NCBI GenBank assembly: GCA_946187935.1 | Contig: CAMHSJ010000001.1 | Coordinates: 62,001 to 126,000, forward strand | DNA length: 64,000 nt | Source of the DNA: an uncultured Clostridia bacterium | GTDB lineage: Bacteria > Bacillota > Clostridia > Saccharofermentanales > Saccharofermentanaceae | Direction: 5' to 3' | Part shown: piece after piece, positions 50,843 to 58,790 of the stretch | How the letters are laid out: each line of letters begins with the position of its first letter | Position numbering within the stretch: the stretch's first letter is position 1 | Program-made: the position numbers and the translations under genes | Notes under the pieces: generated by a model | What the model saw: the letters and a program-made list of their open reading frames with translations, nothing else | Told to the model about the DNA's origin: nothing | Databases searched by the model: none

Positions 50843-52453
50843 ATGTCCGCATATTTAAGGGACATGAACGAGACCTTTTTTAGAAAACTTGAGAAGGCCT
50901 TTATCCGCCTTTGCGAAAAGACGGAAGTCCAGGCCAGGGTCAGCCTTATCGTCGCCGTTTCCATAATGATAGCGACGTTCGGTTCCGTTTGCGCTGCAAC
51001 AGCGGCAAACAGGCAGTTTGAGACTGAGATCCCTGTAAGCTTTCAGACTACTTCTGCTGAAGTCTCAGGTGCTTCAGAATACATAGTTCCCTCTGCAACG
51101 GAAGAGACCCCGCCGCCTGAAGTCATCAGCATCATCGACAAGAACGGTGAGCTCGCGCTTCCCGCAGTCGAAAATGAACTTGTCACCTTAACTGACGATG
51201 AACTCGTAGAAAAGATCACTTCGGGTGATGCCGGCGTGATCGCGAGGGAAGAGATACATACAGACCAATCCGCTAACAGCGATAATCGCCACACTGCAAC
51301 GGTAGCGGCGGCTCCGGCCCCGACCAATACTCCTACACCTGTACCGGTCCAGTCAACAGTTGTGACTGAGACCACACTCCAGTCCCTGAACTACGAAATG
51401 GGAATAGACATATCCCAGTTCCAAGGCGACATAGATTGGAATCAGGTACGAGCCGCAGGCTACACGTTTGCATTCATAAGATGCGGCGGAAGAGGATACG
51501 GTGAATCGGGAAGACTCTATACTGATACAAAGTTTATAGAGAACATGAAGAACGCCAAGGCGGCAGGCCTTAAAGTAGGCGTATACTTCTTCTCCCAGGC
51601 TGTTACCGCATACGAGGCTTTAGAAGAGGCGTCACTTACCGTATCGCTCATCAAGAGCTGCGGCGTAAGGCCAGACTATCCTGTCGTTATGGACTGGGAG
51701 ACGGATTCCTACTATCGGACATGGAATCTTACCGGCACTGATTTTGCCAATGTCATCACAGCATACTGCAGCACTATAGCACAGAGCGGCTATACGCCGA
51801 TGGTATATCTCAACACCTCGGATGTTACGAGCAGGCTCGGAAGCGCAGGCTCGGGAGTACTCTCAAACTATAAGCTCTGGTATGCGCTGCCTTATTCAAA
51901 CTATCAGGACGGAAGCTGCTATCAGGCGGGCAATGCCAAGCCATCCAAGAGTTTCTCCTTCTCTGTATGGCAGTACTCATGGTGGGGCAAGGTGCCCGGC
52001 ATCTCATATCCCGTGGATCTTGATATCTCGTTTATGGGAAGCACGACTCTGTATCAGCCGTCCATAAGTCTTGCCAGGAGCTCTATCCAGACTCCGGTAG
52101 GAACCACGATAGATCCGCTCGAGGGAGTAACGGCTACTAACTCAGTTAAGGCTTCTGTAGGTCGCGCCATGATCACATATGCGATAACAGATCAAGCGGG
52201 AAATACCGTTACGGCAGAAAGTGCCTCTATGACAGAAGGCTTCTACACGATCACTTATGCCTACAGGGATGCATATAGGGGTACTGTGACTGCGGCTGCG
52301 GCCTGGACAGTAGGAGATCCGGTAGTTGAGACAACGGAAACGACTGTGACTGCCGAAACATCAGAGAGCACATCTGAAACATCAGAAACCTCACAGGTTC
52401 AGGAAACATCAGCATCTGAACAGCAGACACAGCCGGCCGAATCAGCTGTCTGA
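50843..52453 (+). CDS. GH25 lysozyme-like surface protein
   Basis: This 536-residue protein has a short basic N-terminus, one membrane helix (about 35-55), a low-complexity spacer with PTNTPTPVPV (about 60-175), a GH25 domain (about 185-385) and a Thr/Ser/Glu-rich tail. GH25 signatures are GIDISQFQGDIDWNQV, AFIRCGGRGYG, VVMDWETDS (the catalytic Asp-x-Glu) and FSVWQYSWWG. A small Ig-like domain (about 400-490) follows. It would cleave peptidoglycan at the cell surface. The start is uncertain because no strong ribosome binding site is present. Confidence 0.88.
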   Translation: MSAYLRDMNETFFRKLEKAFIRLCEKTEVQARVSLIVAVSIMIATFGSVCAATAANRQFETEIPVSFQTTSAEVSGASEYIVPSATEETPPPEVISIIDKNGELALPAVENELVTLTDDELVEKITSGDAGVIAREEIHTDQSANSDNRHTATVAAAPAPTNTPTPVPVQSTVVTETTLQSLNYEMGIDISQFQGDIDWNQVRAAGYTFAFIRCGGRGYGESGRLYTDTKFIENMKNAKAAGLKVGVYFFSQAVTAYEALEEASLTVSLIKSCGVRPDYPVVMDWETDSYYRTWNLTGTDFANVITAYCSTIAQSGYTPMVYLNTSDVTSRLGSAGSGVLSNYKLWYALPYSNYQDGSCYQAGNAKPSKSFSFSVWQYSWWGKVPGISYPVDLDISFMGSTTLYQPSISLARSSIQTPVGTTIDPLEGVTATNSVKASVGRAMITYAITDQAGNTVTAESASMTEGFYTITYAYRDAYRGTVTAAAAWTVGDPVVETTETTVTAETSESTSETSETSQVQETSASEQQTQPAESAV

Positions 52454-52545
52454 TCAAACAGTTAAATTTCAGTTAAATGATGTAACGTTTGCTTGATAAT
52501 TAGATACCTTCGTGTAACAATCGACATATAATATGGAGGCATGCC

Positions 52546-53673
52546 GTGGGAAGCGAAGAGTTACAGCAATCAGCAGTCAGACAGCTTGAGTCCGAGATCA
52601 GGACAAATATAGCCAGGATGCTCGTGGCATCGTCTGTTGTCTGTGTGCTCTTAGAACTTGGCATGGGCATCTTCTTTTGGGTAACTGATACCCTGTCCCA
52701 GACCTTAGGTGAATATATTGCGATAAAGGTCCTTCTGCCAACGTTCCTCAACATACTCTTATGTCTTCTGGCGTTTGCACTTAATCATTCAAAGGAACAC
52801 TCTGAACGTACAAAGAACCGTGTTGCCGCAGTATCATTGATCATATTTGCGGGGCAGGTGTCGATGGTGCACAGCTATTTCATACCTGTATGGGGTCTGA
52901 CGTTATTTGCGCTCATGTATGTAAGCGTATTCCATGACCCGTTCTTCCTTAAGATAGAATCTGTCCTTTGCCTTCTGTTTATCGCTGCTTCATGCTGGCA
53001 GCACATAAGCGATTATCCGGAACAGTTAAGCTTCTCCATTCAGTGCCTTACCGTCACGGAACTTGTAGGGCTCCTTATCTGCTACATGGCATTTCAGCTC
53101 GAACTGTTCAGCCGCAAGGAATTCATGCTAAACACTGAGTCTGATGCAGGCAAGCAGAGATATAAAAGCGAATATGAGACTGACAAGCTTACAGGTGTTT
53201 ACAGCAGGGCTTATCTTCTCGAGAAGGCAGATTATATCTTCAGCAACTGTAACGAATTCTCACCCGCCGGCGTGGCAATGCTCGACATCGATGACTTCAA
53301 GAAGGTCAATGACACTTACGGGCACGATAACGGCGACATTGTGTTAAATCAGTTTGGTCAGCTGCTCAATTCATATAATGACGGCAATACGTTCTGCGGA
53401 AGATACGGCGGCGAGGAATTCGTCATCGTCTTCAAGTATGGCGAGCCCAAGATGAACTGCGATACTGTTGAGGAACTGAGAAAGAAGTTCTCAGAGATCC
53501 TGTTCCCGTTTATGGACGGACGCGTCACACTCTCTGCCGGGTATTATACGGCAAGAGAGCATACCAGTTTTGAAGATGCCTTAAAGAAAGCGGATGATGC
53601 TTTATATATTTCCAAGAGAACGGGCAAGAACAAGCTTACGGTCAATGATAAGACGGAGGGTGATGATATATGA
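52546..53673 (+). CDS. Membrane-bound GGDEF diguanylate cyclase
   Basis: This 375-residue protein uses GTG as start, eight bases after GGAGG; a -10 TATAAT lies at 52527-52532. Five or six helices (about 25-190) precede a GGDEF domain (about 205-370) with DKLTGVYSRAYL, LDIDDFKKVNDTYGHDNGD and the active-site GGEEF (RYGGEEFVIV). No upstream RxxD inhibitory site was found. It should make cyclic di-GMP and opposes the EAL protein at the start of the window. It overlaps the next gene by 4 bases. Confidence 0.93.
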   Translation: MGSEELQQSAVRQLESEIRTNIARMLVASSVVCVLLELGMGIFFWVTDTLSQTLGEYIAIKVLLPTFLNILLCLLAFALNHSKEHSERTKNRVAAVSLIIFAGQVSMVHSYFIPVWGLTLFALMYVSVFHDPFFLKIESVLCLLFIAASCWQHISDYPEQLSFSIQCLTVTELVGLLICYMAFQLELFSRKEFMLNTESDAGKQRYKSEYETDKLTGVYSRAYLLEKADYIFSNCNEFSPAGVAMLDIDDFKKVNDTYGHDNGDIVLNQFGQLLNSYNDGNTFCGRYGGEEFVIVFKYGEPKMNCDTVEELRKKFSEILFPFMDGRVTLSAGYYTAREHTSFEDALKKADDALYISKRTGKNKLTVNDKTEGDDI

Positions 53674-54311
53674 ACGACAGGCTTAAATCCTACAAGGCGA
53701 GGATCGCCATAGTAGATATCTTCATGCTGGTGCTTGGCGTCGGCATGATCATCTGGGGCAACGAACTGACCAATATGCTGCTCAAGATAGTAGCTGTGAT
53801 AATTGGTATCTGCGGCATAGTATTCCTTATCAACTTCTTCATCAATAAAGAGAAGGACGCTTTCTCCTGGTTTGTCATGGTACTCGGCATCGTCTGTATC
53901 GCAGGCGCCGTGCTGCTGTTTGTCTTCGCGCCGTCGATCATCTCGTTTACGGTATATCTTCTGGGCACACTTCTTGTCATCTACGGCCTTGTTGATATCA
54001 TCACGGCGATCGGCATTACCAGACATGCGGGAGGATACTGGTGGATCTCTCTGATCGTGGGCCTTGGCGCCGTTATCTTGGGAGGCGTTGCCATCTATCT
54101 TAACGCCATAGGCTACAACACGGTATCTGCCCTGATAGGTATTACCTTCATTATCGCAGCAATAGGCGGTATCGCTAATGCTATACAGGCTTATAACGGC
54201 AAGAGGCGTATCCTTAAGGCACTCAAGAATGCTCCGCCGCCTCCTCCGCCTCCGCCGGGCGCAGCTCCCGCTTCTGAAAGCTCAGACAAAAAGAATGATA
54301 TGGAGTTCTGA
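53670..54311 (+). CDS. DUF308/HdeD-like membrane protein with Pro-rich tail
   Basis: This 213-residue protein has six membrane helices (about residues 10-180), the two three-helix halves being similar, as in HdeD/DUF308 proteins. The tail contains eight consecutive prolines (NAPPPPPPPPGAAP) and an acidic end. The function of the family is unclear; HdeD itself is an acid-resistance membrane protein in E. coli. It is coupled to the GGDEF gene by an ATGA overlap and lies 3 bases before the MBL gene. Confidence 0.85.
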   Translation: MNDRLKSYKARIAIVDIFMLVLGVGMIIWGNELTNMLLKIVAVIIGICGIVFLINFFINKEKDAFSWFVMVLGIVCIAGAVLLFVFAPSIISFTVYLLGTLLVIYGLVDIITAIGITRHAGGYWWISLIVGLGAVILGGVAIYLNAIGYNTVSALIGITFIIAAIGGIANAIQAYNGKRRILKALKNAPPPPPPPPGAAPASESSDKKNDMEF

Positions 54312-54314
54312 TAT

Positions 54315-54947
54315 ATGAAGATCACTTATGTAGGTCATTCCTGTTTTCTTATAGAGAATGAAGAAGGCGGCAAGATCGTTTTCGATCCTTACAAGCCCGG
54401 CTCAGTTCCGGGATATGCCGATATCGGTATCGCTGCTGACGAGATCGTGATTTCACACGGACATGGTGACCACAGCGGAGACCTTTACGTCGACAAGGCA
54501 GAACCTGCTTATGACAAAGAGTTTCAGATCGGTAAGATCCGCACCTTCCATGACGATGTCAGGGGAGCTGACAGAGGCAGGAACAACATAAGCATCGTTA
54601 CGATAGACGGCAAAAGAGTCGTTCACATGGGTGATATAGGATGTGATCTTACCCAGGGCGAATTGGATATCCTGATGAACTGCGATGTTCTGATGATCCC
54701 TGTCGGAGGCTATTACACGATAGGCGCCAGACAGGCGTTCGAGATGTGCAACAGGATAAACCCCAAGGTCATAATCCCGATGCATTACCGCGGCAGAGGT
54801 TTCGGATATTTGGAGATCGGAGGCAAGGAACCTTTCCTCAACTACTTTGCCATGACAGACAGACCTGTCATAAGTGCAGGCAGCGAGATCTCAGATCTCC
54901 CTGAGGGAAAATGCGTCCTCTCGATGGAGCCTCTTCGAATTTTGTAA
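54315..54947 (+). CDS. MBL-fold metal-dependent hydrolase (UPF0173-like)
   Basis: This 210-residue protein has the short metallo-beta-lactamase fold of UPF0173 proteins: ITYVGHSCFLIEN, the metal motif SHGHGDHSG and HMGDIGCDLT, ending with IPMHYRGRGFG. Two metals (Zn or Fe) are likely. It could act on a nucleotide or sugar phosphate; the substrate is not known. It probably shares the transcript of the two upstream genes. Confidence 0.88.
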   Translation: MKITYVGHSCFLIENEEGGKIVFDPYKPGSVPGYADIGIAADEIVISHGHGDHSGDLYVDKAEPAYDKEFQIGKIRTFHDDVRGADRGRNNISIVTIDGKRVVHMGDIGCDLTQGELDILMNCDVLMIPVGGYYTIGARQAFEMCNRINPKVIIPMHYRGRGFGYLEIGGKEPFLNYFAMTDRPVISAGSEISDLPEGKCVLSMEPLRIL

Positions 54948-54970
54948 CATTAGTTTCCCCTCCTTTGAGT

Positions 54971-54976
54971 TATAAT
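54971..54976 (+). promoter_or_regulatory. Putative -10 box of the DUF1846 gene
   Basis: TATAAT lies 23 bases before the chosen ATG at 54999. The ATG at 54975 falls inside this box, which supports the later start. No clear -35 at 17 bases. Confidence 0.4.
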
Positions 54977-54998
54977 GACTCGCAGGAGGACCGTGGCG

Positions 54999-56483
54999 AT
55001 GTTTACAAAAGGATTTGATAACGATAAGTACGTAGAACTTCAGAGCACAAAGATCAGAGAGCGCGTTGACCAGTTCGGAGGCAAGCTCTACCTTGAATTC
55101 GGAGGCAAGCTCTTTGACGACCATCACGCTTCGAGAGTACTCCCGGGTTTTAAGCCTGACAGTAAGATCAGGATGCTCAAGGCATTGGCAGACGATGCCG
55201 AGATCGTTATCGCCATCAATGCGGATGCGATCGAAAAGAATAAGCGCCGCGGTGACATCGGCATTACATATGACCAGGAAGTCTTAAGGCTCATAGATGC
55301 CTTCACGGAATTCGGCCTTTATGTAGGCAGCGTCGTCATCACCCAGTTCTCCGGCCAGAGCCTTGCAGAGAAGTTCGAAGCGCGTTTAAGATCTTTAGGC
55401 GTAAAAACCTACAGGCACTATCCCATTGCAGGCTATCCTTCTGACATTTCCCTTATCGTCAGCGAAGACGGCTACGGTAAGAACGATTATATCGAGACAC
55501 AGCGCAAGATCGTTGTCGTCACGGCTCCGGGTCCCGGATCAGGCAAGATGGCCACATGCTTATCTCAGCTCTATCACGAGAACAAGCGCGGCATCAAGGC
55601 AGGCTATGCGAAGTTCGAGACGTTCCCCATCTGGAGCATTCCTCTTCAGCACCCTGTAAATGTTGCTTATGAAGCTGCAACGGCAGACCTTGCTGATGTC
55701 AACATGATCGATCCGTTCCATCTCGAGGCTTACGGCAAGACGACGGTCAACTACAACAGAGACGTTGAGATCTTCCCCGTTGTAAACGCCATCTTTAACA
55801 AGATCTACGGTGAGAGTCCTTACAAGTCACCCACGGACATGGGCGTTAATATGGCAGGTTTTGCCATAGTTGATGATGATGTATGCCGCGATGCATCGGT
55901 CCAGGAGATCATCCGCCGTTACTACGATGCCAAGGCAAATGTAAGACAGGGTATTTCAGACGGTGCAGAGGTTCAGAAGATCGAGCTCCTCATGAAGAAG
56001 AGCGGCATTGACATCTCCGATCGTAAGGTAATAAGCGCTGCTCTCGTAAGAGCTGAATCCACAGGCGGTCCGGCTGTTGCATTAGAGCTTCCTGACGGAC
56101 GCGTGGTAACAGGCAAGACGACAGATCTTCTGGGACCTTCTTCCGCAGCGCTCCTCAATGCACTTAAGGCCCTTGCAGGGATCTCACACGACATCCCGCT
56201 CATCTCGCCCAATGTCATTGAGCCTATCCAGGATCTTAAGGTAAACCATATGGGCAACCACAACCCGAGACTTCACACAGACGAAGTTCTCATAGCTCTT
56301 GCGATAAGCGCTGCAACGAACCCTGTTGCCGAGCTTGCCATGCAGCAGATAAACAATCTCAAGCACAGCGATGCGCATGCGACGACCATGATGAGTTCAG
56401 TCGATCTCAACATGTTCCATAAGCTTGGCGTCAACATCACCTGCGAGCCTGTTTACGAGACAAAGAAGCTCTACCACAGGTGA
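54999..56483 (+). CDS. DUF1846 family protein
   Basis: The ATG at 54999 follows AGGAGG; 494 residues result. DUF1846 proteins start FTKGFDNDKYVELQS and have a P-loop-like APGPGSGKMATCLSQLYHE near residue 180, KAGYAKFETFPIWS, and an alpha/beta C-terminal half (VALELPDGRVVTGKTTDLLG). The family is common in Firmicutes and its biochemical role is not established; a nucleotide-binding role is suggested by the P-loop-like segment. A strong terminator follows it. Confidence 0.9.
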   Translation: MFTKGFDNDKYVELQSTKIRERVDQFGGKLYLEFGGKLFDDHHASRVLPGFKPDSKIRMLKALADDAEIVIAINADAIEKNKRRGDIGITYDQEVLRLIDAFTEFGLYVGSVVITQFSGQSLAEKFEARLRSLGVKTYRHYPIAGYPSDISLIVSEDGYGKNDYIETQRKIVVVTAPGPGSGKMATCLSQLYHENKRGIKAGYAKFETFPIWSIPLQHPVNVAYEAATADLADVNMIDPFHLEAYGKTTVNYNRDVEIFPVVNAIFNKIYGESPYKSPTDMGVNMAGFAIVDDDVCRDASVQEIIRRYYDAKANVRQGISDGAEVQKIELLMKKSGIDISDRKVISAALVRAESTGGPAVALELPDGRVVTGKTTDLLGPSSAALLNALKALAGISHDIPLISPNVIEPIQDLKVNHMGNHNPRLHTDEVLIALAISAATNPVAELAMQQINNLKHSDAHATTMMSSVDLNMFHKLGVNITCEPVYETKKLYHR

Positions 56484-56508
56484 TCAGTTTTGCATTTTAA
56501 CTTTGCCG

Positions 56509-56537
56509 CGGGGCTGTCAGATGACAGTCCCGTTTTT
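56509..56537 (+). terminator. Rho-independent terminator of the DUF1846 gene
   Basis: CGGGGCTGTC and GACAGTCCCG form a ten-pair stem (one G-T pair) with an AGAT loop and five T residues. Confidence 0.92.
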
Positions 56538-56553
56538 GTATCTTCGAAAAGAA

Positions 56554-56570
56554 TGTCAAAAAAAGTCAAA
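56554..56570 (+). promoter_or_regulatory. CtsR operator 1
   Basis: TGTCAAA-AAA-AGTCAAA has the direct heptamer repeat with 10-base period of CtsR boxes (RGTCAAANANRGTCAAA). It lies just upstream of the promoter -35. Confidence 0.85.
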
Positions 56571-56577
56571 AATCCTG

Positions 56578-56606
56578 TTGACAAAGCAGAAAACCTGATA
56601 CATAAT
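56578..56606 (+). promoter_or_regulatory. ctsR operon promoter
   Basis: TTGACA (56578-56583) and CATAAT (56601-56606) are 17 bases apart, a near-consensus sigma-A promoter flanked by CtsR operators on each side. Confidence 0.88.
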
Positions 56607-56611
56607 GCAAT

Positions 56612-56634
56612 TGTCAAAGAAAGTCAAAGTCAAA
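56612..56634 (+). promoter_or_regulatory. CtsR operator 2
   Basis: TGTCAAA-GAA-AGTCAAA (56612-56628) is followed directly by a third half-site, GTCAAA (56629-56634). Binding here would block the transcription start. Confidence 0.85.
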
Positions 56635-56655
56635 TCAAGAGAGGAGGAGCCGGCA

Positions 56656-57114
56656 ATGGCAAGACTGGTTGACGTTATCGAAGCCATGATCAAAGAGATG
56701 CTGGATGAACAGGGCGGACAGACGACCATTAACAGAAGCGCACTGGCCGAGCAGGCTAACTGCGTGCCTTCGCAGATAACGTATGTGCTGTCGACGCGCT
56801 TTTCGAGCGGCAACGGTTATATCGTTGAGAGCAGAAGAGGCGGCGGAGGCCAGATAACGATAACGCGTATCGAGCCGATGGGAGCAGACGATTATCTAAG
56901 AGCTCTTATCGCTGCTGTAGGAGACGATCTGACACAGAGCCAGGCAAGGACATTCCTGACGAATGCAGTATCCACAGGCGCCATAACAGCCAAGGAGGGT
57001 CAGGTCATAATGGCGGCCGTTTCCGACAGAGCTCTTGCCAAGATAGACACGGACATAAGGTCTGTTGTAAGAGCTGATATTTTCAAGAATGCCCTTTTGG
57101 GACTGATGATCTAA
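56656..57114 (+). CDS. ctsR: CtsR, heat-shock repressor
   Basis: The ATG at 56656 follows GAGGAGG; 152 residues result. It has the winged helix (TTINRSALAEQANCVPSQITYVLSTRF) and the glycine-rich wing RRGGGGQITI with the DNA-contacting arginine, then the dimerisation domain. It represses the operon ctsR-mcsA-mcsB-clpC; the two CtsR boxes upstream show autoregulation. All features look normal, in contrast to the kinase two genes later. Confidence 0.95.
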   Translation: MARLVDVIEAMIKEMLDEQGGQTTINRSALAEQANCVPSQITYVLSTRFSSGNGYIVESRRGGGGQITITRIEPMGADDYLRALIAAVGDDLTQSQARTFLTNAVSTGAITAKEGQVIMAAVSDRALAKIDTDIRSVVRADIFKNALLGLMI

Positions 57115-57131
57115 GATAGGAGATGATAAAG

Positions 57132-57746
57132 ATGAGATGTGAGAGATGCGGCGCTGAGCTGACGAACAAGATAATAAAGGTCAATGGTGTTTACTATTGC
57201 GAGAACTGCGCGAGGGATCTGGGACTTGATAAATACCTCAATGCCCCTACGGAGCTTTTCGCGAATGCCTTCTCGCCCCTTGATGAGATCGCCGGCGGCT
57301 TCATGAAGATGGCTGATCTTGACTTCGGCAACACAAGGCTTACTTGCCCCAAGTGCGGAATGTCTATGAGGGAATTCGAGAATAAGGGAAGAGTCGGATG
57401 CATAGAGTGCTACAACACCTTTAACGAATACCTGATCAAGGAGATGCAGCGTCAGCAGGGCGAGAGCGACTACGCAGGAAGAAAGCCGGGTGTATCTAAC
57501 GATCTGGAGTTTGAAGAAGAAAAGCAGCTTCCCGCTGAGGATAAGAAGGAAGAGCTGCCTAAGGCAGAGGTGACTGCTGCAGCCGAAACGTCTAACGAGG
57601 ATAAGATAGCAAAACTCGAGAAGGCAGACCTCGGGATGCTCACGGATGAAGAGCTGGCTGAAGGAATGAAGCTTGCGACCAAAACCGAGAACTATGCTCT
57701 GGCCATCCGTTTAAGAGATGAGCTCAACGGCAGAAAGGGGGAGTGA
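57132..57746 (+). CDS. mcsA: McsA, zinc-finger partner of McsB
   Basis: I take the ATG at 57132 because AGGAG abuts the ATG at 57123; about 204 residues. Zinc-binding pairs are CERCGAE, CENCARD, CPKCGMS and CIECYNT, followed by an acidic linker with many Glu and Ala (about 115-160) and a C-terminal UVR motif (ALAIRLRDELNGRK). McsA activates McsB and helps in protein quality control. Its N-terminal cysteine ligands are complete. Confidence 0.92.
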   Translation: MRCERCGAELTNKIIKVNGVYYCENCARDLGLDKYLNAPTELFANAFSPLDEIAGGFMKMADLDFGNTRLTCPKCGMSMREFENKGRVGCIECYNTFNEYLIKEMQRQQGESDYAGRKPGVSNDLEFEEEKQLPAEDKKEELPKAEVTAAAETSNEDKIAKLEKADLGMLTDEELAEGMKLATKTENYALAIRLRDELNGRKGE

Positions 57747-57750
57747 CAAC

Positions 57751-58788
57751 ATGGCTATGTGGTATGAGAAGACAGGCAAGAATCAGGATGTCGTCCTGTC
57801 GACAAAGGTAGTGATAACACGTAATGTCAGAGGTTACAACTTCCCCTGTAAGATGAACAGTGACGAGTGCCGCCAGCTTCTAGATCAGGTGGATCAGGTC
57901 ATAGACAAGAACAAGCTCGGCAACACCTGGAGCGGAACAAGGCTTCCCGTGCCGGGCAAGGGAGATAATAATGTCATCACTCCAGAGTCACAGCTCTTCG
58001 GCAGAAGGCTCAACGTTCTCAAGGATGCTGACAGAAAGGCAATATACTATAGCGATGATGCAGGCCTCAGCGTTACGGTCAATCAGGACGAACATCTGAC
58101 CATAAGAGCGATGAGGGCAGGCCACGATCCTGCTGTCTATAACATGGCAGACAGCCTGGCGGCAAGTCTGGAGAGAAAACTCGACATAGCGTACTCAGAG
58201 CGTCACGGCTTTTTGACATCAGACATCAAGCTCGCGGGAACCGGAACGGTGATCCTCTATACGGTAGCTATCCCGGCGATCGTAAAGAGCAACGGCGGAC
58301 TCAATATGTTAAGGCAGAGAGTTAACCAGTACTACTGGACGATCTATCCGTTTGACGAACAGGGACAGTACGCTTCATCAAATGTCTACATCATCAGCAA
58401 CATAAGCACGAGAGGCGTATCAGGTGAGGAAGTATTAAGAAGGGGCGAGATGCTGATAAATGACATCATCCAGCTCGAGCGCGGCTGCAGGGAACAGTTC
58501 GCGACCAGAAGGAAAACGGAAGTCTCGGATCTTTACGGAAGATCCTATGGTCTCCTGCGCTACGCCAAGTCTGTTAATCCCAGAGAAGCGTTAGATGCAT
58601 TAGGCTGGATGAGACTTTATAAAGAATACGACGATGCGCCTGAGTTTGATATCAGCTGGGAGAAGCTCAACAAACTGACACAGGATATCTGCTGGGAGGC
58701 TGAGAGATACTCGAGCAAAGCCAAGGCAGGCGAGTTAAACAAGATAAGAGCCAACAAGATCAAGACGATCCTTAAAGGAGATGAGTGA
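57751..58788 (+). CDS. mcsB: McsB-like ATP:guanido phosphotransferase, catalytic residues altered
   Basis: The ATG at 57751 follows GGGGGAG; 345 residues result. It has the overall McsB/arginine kinase length and fold pattern, and sits where mcsB should. Key motifs are changed: the nucleotide-binding SSRIRLARN reads STKVVITRN, the NEEDH motif reads NQDEH (111-115), and the highly conserved CPTN of GFLTACPTNxGTG reads GFLTSDIKLAGTG (153-165), losing the reactive cysteine and the following arginine region. The GVSGEE-type segment and C-terminal part remain. It may be an inactive adaptor or a kinase of different specificity. Confidence 0.85.
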   Translation: MAMWYEKTGKNQDVVLSTKVVITRNVRGYNFPCKMNSDECRQLLDQVDQVIDKNKLGNTWSGTRLPVPGKGDNNVITPESQLFGRRLNVLKDADRKAIYYSDDAGLSVTVNQDEHLTIRAMRAGHDPAVYNMADSLAASLERKLDIAYSERHGFLTSDIKLAGTGTVILYTVAIPAIVKSNGGLNMLRQRVNQYYWTIYPFDEQGQYASSNVYIISNISTRGVSGEEVLRRGEMLINDIIQLERGCREQFATRRKTEVSDLYGRSYGLLRYAKSVNPREALDALGWMRLYKEYDDAPEFDISWEKLNKLTQDICWEAERYSSKAKAGELNKIRANKIKTILKGDE

Positions 58789-58790
58789 AT